Origin: JADLGH01 sp964586675
GTDB taxonomy: Bacteria > Desulfobacterota_D > UBA1144 > Nemesobacterales > UBA2774
DNA: 64,000 nt
Assembly: GCA_964586675.1 (NCBI GenBank)
Contig: CAZPHQ010000003.1
Location: forward strand, 62,001-126,000
Reading direction: 5' to 3'
Shown: in pieces, positions 61,019 through 64,000 of the stretch
Layout of the letters: each line of letters starts with the position of its first letter
Position numbering within the stretch: the first letter of the stretch is position 1
Made by a program: the position numbers and the translations under genes
Notes under the pieces: model-generated
What the model saw: only the letters and a program-made list of their open reading frames with translations
Database searches by the model: none
What the model was told of the DNA's origin: nothing

Positions 61019-61047
61019 CTACTAGGATTTAACAGGCGACATAACTG

Positions 61048-61305
61048 ATGCCGACCATTTTCATCAGGCTGAAAAACAACAGTGAAACCGTATATTTTCA
61101 ATCTATAATGGGCACTTACGCCCATATCGCATGGGTGAGGACAGAAAACCCCGCCTCGGGGGTCATGCACGTCATACATCCCCCCGACATGGCCGGAGAA
61201 ACGAGGGCCATCCTCGGGAAGCTCCGAAAGGAGCTGGAATTCGAAGAAGTCATGGAAAACGGACAGACGATCACACAGCCGGACGCGGGCGGGGATGAAG
61301 GATAA
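61048..61305 (+). CDS. DUF4911-like small protein
   Basis: An 85-residue protein that looks like a DUF4911 domain: a beta-alpha-beta pattern with TIFIRLKNNSETVYFQSIMG, HIAWVRTENPASGVMHVI, then PPDMAGETRAILGKLRKELEF. Function unknown. Its last 11 bases overlap murJ, so the two are translationally coupled, which hints at a link with envelope synthesis or with the flippase. The acidic, Gly-rich last ten residues are not part of the domain. Confidence 0.6.
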   Translation: MPTIFIRLKNNSETVYFQSIMGTYAHIAWVRTENPASGVMHVIHPPDMAGETRAILGKLRKELEFEEVMENGQTITQPDAGGDEG

Positions 61306-62896
61306 GCGGTCACTGGCCCGCTCCGCCGGGCTCATAGGGTCGCTTACGTTCCTGAGCCGTATAACAGGATACGCCAGAGACGTGATTATGGCCTATTTCT
61401 TCGGGGCGACAGCCTTCACCGACGCCTTCTGGATAGCCTTCAGGATACCGAACCTCCTCCGAAGGCTCTTCGCCGAGGGCTCACTCACCATCTCTTTCAT
61501 CCCGGTATTCACTGAAACCCTCGAGAACAAATCAAAGGAAGAGGCCAGGAAGGTCTCGGACGTCGTGTTCACGATACTTATCATCTCGGTATCGGTCATC
61601 TCCGTCCTCGGCATCATATTTTCGCCGTACATAGTGAAGCTCTTCGCCTACGGCTTCGACCAGCCGACGTTCGAGCTCGCGGTCGGGCTCAACAGGATAA
61701 TGTTTCCCTATATCTTCTTTATATCCCTGACTGCGCTCGCGATGGGAGTGCTGAATTCCCTGAGACAGTTTTTCGCCCCGGCGTTCTCGCCTGTCCTGCT
61801 CAACCTCGCGATGATAGGGACGATATTTCTGCTTTACGACAGGTACGAGCTGCCGATTTACGCAGCCGCGGTCGGCGTGATAGTAGGCGGAGCGCTCCAG
61901 CTCGTGATACAGATACCGTATCTTAAAGCCAGAGGATTTCTTTTCAGGTTCAGCGCGAATTTTAAAAACCCGGCCGTTAAGAAAATCGGGCTTCTCATCG
62001 TGCCCCAGCTTTTCGGCATGGCGGTCTACAATCTGAACCTCATCGTGAGCTCGCAGTACGCATCCTTCATGCAGGAGGGCACCGTATCGTATCTCTATTT
62101 CGCGGAGAGGCTTACAGAATTCCCGCTCGGAATAATAGCCGTTTCGATAGCGACGGTGCTTCTGCCGAACCTTTCCAGCTATGTAAGTAAAGGCGATTAC
62201 GACAAGTTTCACGAGACGTACACCTTCACGCTCCGGCTGATGCTGTTCACGCTGATTCCGGCGCTCGCGGGGCTCATCGCCCTCAGCGTTCCGATATGCA
62301 GCGTCCTCTATCAGAGGGGCGAATTTACCTATGAGGCAGCTTTATTCACATCGCAGACCCTCGTCGGCTACTGCTTCGGGCTCTGGGCGGTCGGCGGGCT
62401 CCGGGTTACGGCCCCCGCTTTCTACGCGATGCAGGACACGAAGACCCCTGTCGTCGTCGCATTCTTCGCGTTCATTTTGAACGCCGCTCTAGGATATATT
62501 CTCGGGTTCACTCTCGGCCTCAGCCACACTGGCCTCGCCCTCGCGAACTCGGCGTCGTCGATATTTAACTTCCTCCTCCTGATTTACCTTCTCGAAAGGA
62601 GGACGGGCGAGCTCAAGGCGGGACATATTATAAGATTCTCCATGCTCATAACCGCCATTTCAGCGCTCGCCGGGGCGGCCGCGTGGAAGATATCGACTTA
62701 CACCGACTGGGCAGCCCCCGATCTCACGCTCGAAAAAGTGCTCGTGCTCATAGCTTCAATGTCGGCGGCCGTGCTGATCTACGTTCTCCTTGCCAAGGCA
62801 TTCAAGATCGACGAGTCCCGCTACGTTTTCGCCATACTCAAGAGAAGAAGACCCGCAATAAATAATAGTCAGCCGCCCGCGAGCAGCGATATATGA
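61295..62896 (+). CDS. murJ: Lipid II flippase MurJ (MviN)
   Basis: Moves lipid II across the inner membrane. The 533 residues form about fourteen transmembrane segments of the MOP exporter fold. The N-terminal SAGLIGSLTFLSRITGYARDV and FFGATAFTDAFWIAFRIPNLLRRLFAEGSL region contains the conserved Arg and Asp of the central cavity, and QLFGMAVYNLNL and LPNLSSY are typical. Its place, divergent from the dcw cluster and near extra MraZ boxes, fits a shared control of lipid II synthesis and flipping; the shared control is inferred. Confidence 0.95.
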   Translation: MKDKRSLARSAGLIGSLTFLSRITGYARDVIMAYFFGATAFTDAFWIAFRIPNLLRRLFAEGSLTISFIPVFTETLENKSKEEARKVSDVVFTILIISVSVISVLGIIFSPYIVKLFAYGFDQPTFELAVGLNRIMFPYIFFISLTALAMGVLNSLRQFFAPAFSPVLLNLAMIGTIFLLYDRYELPIYAAAVGVIVGGALQLVIQIPYLKARGFLFRFSANFKNPAVKKIGLLIVPQLFGMAVYNLNLIVSSQYASFMQEGTVSYLYFAERLTEFPLGIIAVSIATVLLPNLSSYVSKGDYDKFHETYTFTLRLMLFTLIPALAGLIALSVPICSVLYQRGEFTYEAALFTSQTLVGYCFGLWAVGGLRVTAPAFYAMQDTKTPVVVAFFAFILNAALGYILGFTLGLSHTGLALANSASSIFNFLLLIYLLERRTGELKAGHIIRFSMLITAISALAGAAAWKISTYTDWAAPDLTLEKVLVLIASMSAAVLIYVLLAKAFKIDESRYVFAILKRRRPAINNSQPPASSDI

Positions 62897-62905
62897 GCCG
62901 GGCGC

Positions 62906-64000
62906 CTAACGCGTGGCGCAGAATCCGAAATTCACGGTACCGCGCGCCCGCACTATGTTATTCCACGACACCCCTCCGGCCGTTATCCGGTTCCCGTTCT
63001 GCGTGTAAACGGCGTTCCAGATATTTCTCATTCGGCCGTCTATAGGGAATGTCACGAGCCAGTCGATATCTGTCGCCCCCGGGTTCCTGACCGTCACCTC
63101 GGCGCAGTATCCCGTGCCCCAGTCGTTGTTAATGTGCATTGTCGTCGTGAGACTACCTCCCGGCGAAGGCGTCGGCACGGGAGTAGGAGTCGGCCTCGGA
63201 GTCGGCACAGGGGTGGGCTTTGGCGTTGGGACAGGTGTTGGGACCGGAGTAGGTGCGGGTGTGGGAACGGGCGTAGGTACCGGGGTCGGTGCTGGAGTTG
63301 GGGACGGACCGGTCCTGTCGGCGCAGAAGCCGAACTCTACTGTCTGAGACGGGTTCACGATATTATTCCACGAGACCCCCTCGGCCGTGACGGTGCTCCC
63401 CGATTGGCTGTAGACCGCGTTCCAGAGGTCACGCACCCTGCCCTCAATTTCAAATGTGACGAGCCAGTCGACCCCCTGGGCGCCGTTATTTTTGACTGTC
63501 ACCTTAGCGCAATATCCCGTCCCCCAGTCGTCGTTGATGCTGACATCGACTTCCACCCCGCCGCCGGGCTGTTGGTTACTCTCATCGTCGTCCTCCGCCG
63601 AGGAGCATCCCGGATCGGCAGGATAGTCGGTGAGCCCGTCGCCGTCGTTGTCCGTGCCGTCAGAGCACTCGGGCTCGTCGGGCGGGCCCCCGGGCGAGCC
63701 GTCCATGAGCTGTGAAAGGAGATCGACCTTATCCTGCCACACAGTCCTCCAGTCGTCCTTAAGCATGCCGCCAGTGTCCATGCTGTTGGGATTCCACGAC
63801 CAGTAGAAGAAATCGGTCATACCCTTCTCTTTCATATAATCCACTATAGCGTCGTGCCACGTTTTATCTCTTGCGTCGCCCCCGTGGCCGTACCTCCCGC
63901 CGAATTCGCCGATGACGACGGCATAGCCGAGGTCGCGGAGATACCCGAAGTGCATGTCCCAGATAGCGGGCATGTTGGCCGGGAAATTCGGAGCGCCAAA
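62906..64000 (-). CDS. Family 5 cellulase with two CBM2 modules (partial, N-terminus outside the window)
   Basis: The visible 364 residues are the C-terminal part of a secreted endoglucanase. The end of a GH5 (subfamily 1-like) barrel is seen: FPANMPAIWDMHFG, then VVIGEFGGRYG whose Glu (codon 63905-63907) is the catalytic nucleophile, and FFYWSWNPNSMDTGG. Then come an Asp-rich spacer with TDNDGDGLTDYPADPGC (thrombospondin type 3-like, possibly calcium-binding), a CBM2 (63313-63570 approx.), a Pro-Thr linker (63158-63313), and a second CBM2 at the C-terminus. Both CBM2 copies have the NDDWGTGYC or NNDWGTGYC start and the surface Trp residues needed for cellulose binding. Signal peptide not visible. 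Confidence 0.92.
   Translation of the reverse strand, partial: FGAPNFPANMPAIWDMHFGYLRDLGYAVVIGEFGGRYGHGGDARDKTWHDAIVDYMKEKGMTDFFYWSWNPNSMDTGGMLKDDWRTVWQDKVDLLSQLMDGSPGGPPDEPECSDGTDNDGDGLTDYPADPGCSSAEDDDESNQQPGGGVEVDVSINDDWGTGYCAKVTVKNNGAQGVDWLVTFEIEGRVRDLWNAVYSQSGSTVTAEGVSWNNIVNPSQTVEFGFCADRTGPSPTPAPTPVPTPVPTPAPTPVPTPVPTPKPTPVPTPRPTPTPVPTPSPGGSLTTTMHINNDWGTGYCAEVTVRNPGATDIDWLVTFPIDGRMRNIWNAVYTQNGNRITAGGVSWNNIVRARGTVNFGFCATR
63158..63313 (-). repeat. Pro-Thr linker-coding repeat
   Basis: About 52 codons of mostly PTP and PVP units between the two CBM2 modules, encoded by an imperfect 6-12 base repeat (GT-rich on the plus strand). It is part of the cellulase gene, a flexible linker, and is liable to length change by slippage. 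Confidence 0.9.

Larger units (their letters stand above)
60724..61047. other. Divergent mraZ-murJ control region
   Basis: No gene is present between mraZ and the DUF4911-like gene. The region holds the dcw promoter on the left, two extra MraZ boxes at 60931-60950, and a TATAAT at 61013-61018 on the plus strand. The remainder is an AT-rich stretch without recognised structure. Confidence 0.6.

Noticed and set aside
63158..63313. GT-rich minisatellite that might be an independent repeat element.
   Set aside because: It is in frame within the cellulase and encodes the Pro-Thr linker, so the repeat reflects protein sequence.

Overview
This 64 kb window comes from a Gram-negative bacterial chromosome of moderately high GC content, about 55-60% by eye. 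It is densely packed and carries almost no mobile DNA. The envelope genes point to a diderm with meso-diaminopimelate peptidoglycan: MurE has the DNPR motif, there is a full dcw cluster, and there are lipoproteins with lipoboxes. Gene content and order (mraZ to ftsZ, a DUF4911-like gene before murJ, FtsI with a PASTA domain, a fused transaldolase/glucose-6-phosphate isomerase) suggest a lineage near the former Deltaproteobacteria or a related candidate phylum. No rRNA or other taxonomic marker is present, so this placement is inference.

Layout. (1) 1-11.6 kb, minus strand: a carbon operon encoding polyphosphate glucokinase, transketolase, a transaldolase-glucose-6-phosphate isomerase fusion, a HAD phosphatase, RpiA, Rpe, 6-phosphogluconate dehydrogenase, glucose-6-phosphate dehydrogenase and 6-phosphogluconolactonase (cut by the window start). 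This is the complete oxidative and non-oxidative pentose phosphate pathway. (2) 11.8-13.7 kb, plus: a guanidinium-type SMR exporter and a folate/pterin trio (FolM-like reductase, FolB, FolK). (3) 13.7-26.6 kb: accessory metabolism. It holds an FAD aromatic hydroxylase with an NTF2-like partner, a secreted DUF3298 protein, an inositol monophosphatase, a PspC protein, a pair made of a fluoroacetyl-CoA-thioesterase-like protein and a type II haloacid dehalogenase, an ABC exporter, a TetR regulator with a clear promoter/operator followed by an aminotransferase, an M48 lipoprotein protease and an EndoIII-like glycosylase. (4) 26.6-29.0 kb: an AT-rich island with one large gene of eight treble-clef zinc repeats and an embedded Vsr/DUF559-like nuclease. 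(5) 29.1-36.6 kb: rplT-rpmI-infC-thrS led by tRNA-Val, then tRNA-Gln, pcrA, selO and a DUF2103-like gene. (6) 36.6-44.0 kb: dnaE, ftsY and ribD-nadD-rsfS. (7) 44.1-60.7 kb, minus: the dcw cluster mraZ-rsmH-ftsL-ftsI-murE-murF-mraY-murD-ftsW-murG-murC-murB-ftsQ-ftsA-ftsZ, driven by a promoter carrying four 10-bp MraZ boxes. (8) 61.0-62.9 kb, plus: a DUF4911-like gene and murJ, divergent from mraZ, with two more MraZ boxes between. (9) 62.9-64.0 kb, minus: the C-terminal part of a family 5 cellulase with two CBM2 modules.

How the genes work together. Secreted cellulase and the polyphosphate glucokinase/pentose phosphate operon could form a glucose route from cellulose to NADPH and pentoses; this link is inferred, because the genes are 50 kb apart. 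The dcw cluster and murJ together cover lipid II synthesis, flipping and septal use. The least ordinary items are the treble-clef/nuclease gene, the FlK-like/haloacid dehalogenase pair, the split MraZ box arrangement shared with murJ, and an apparent AUA start codon for rsfS. I saw no CRISPR array, insertion sequence, prophage or rRNA.
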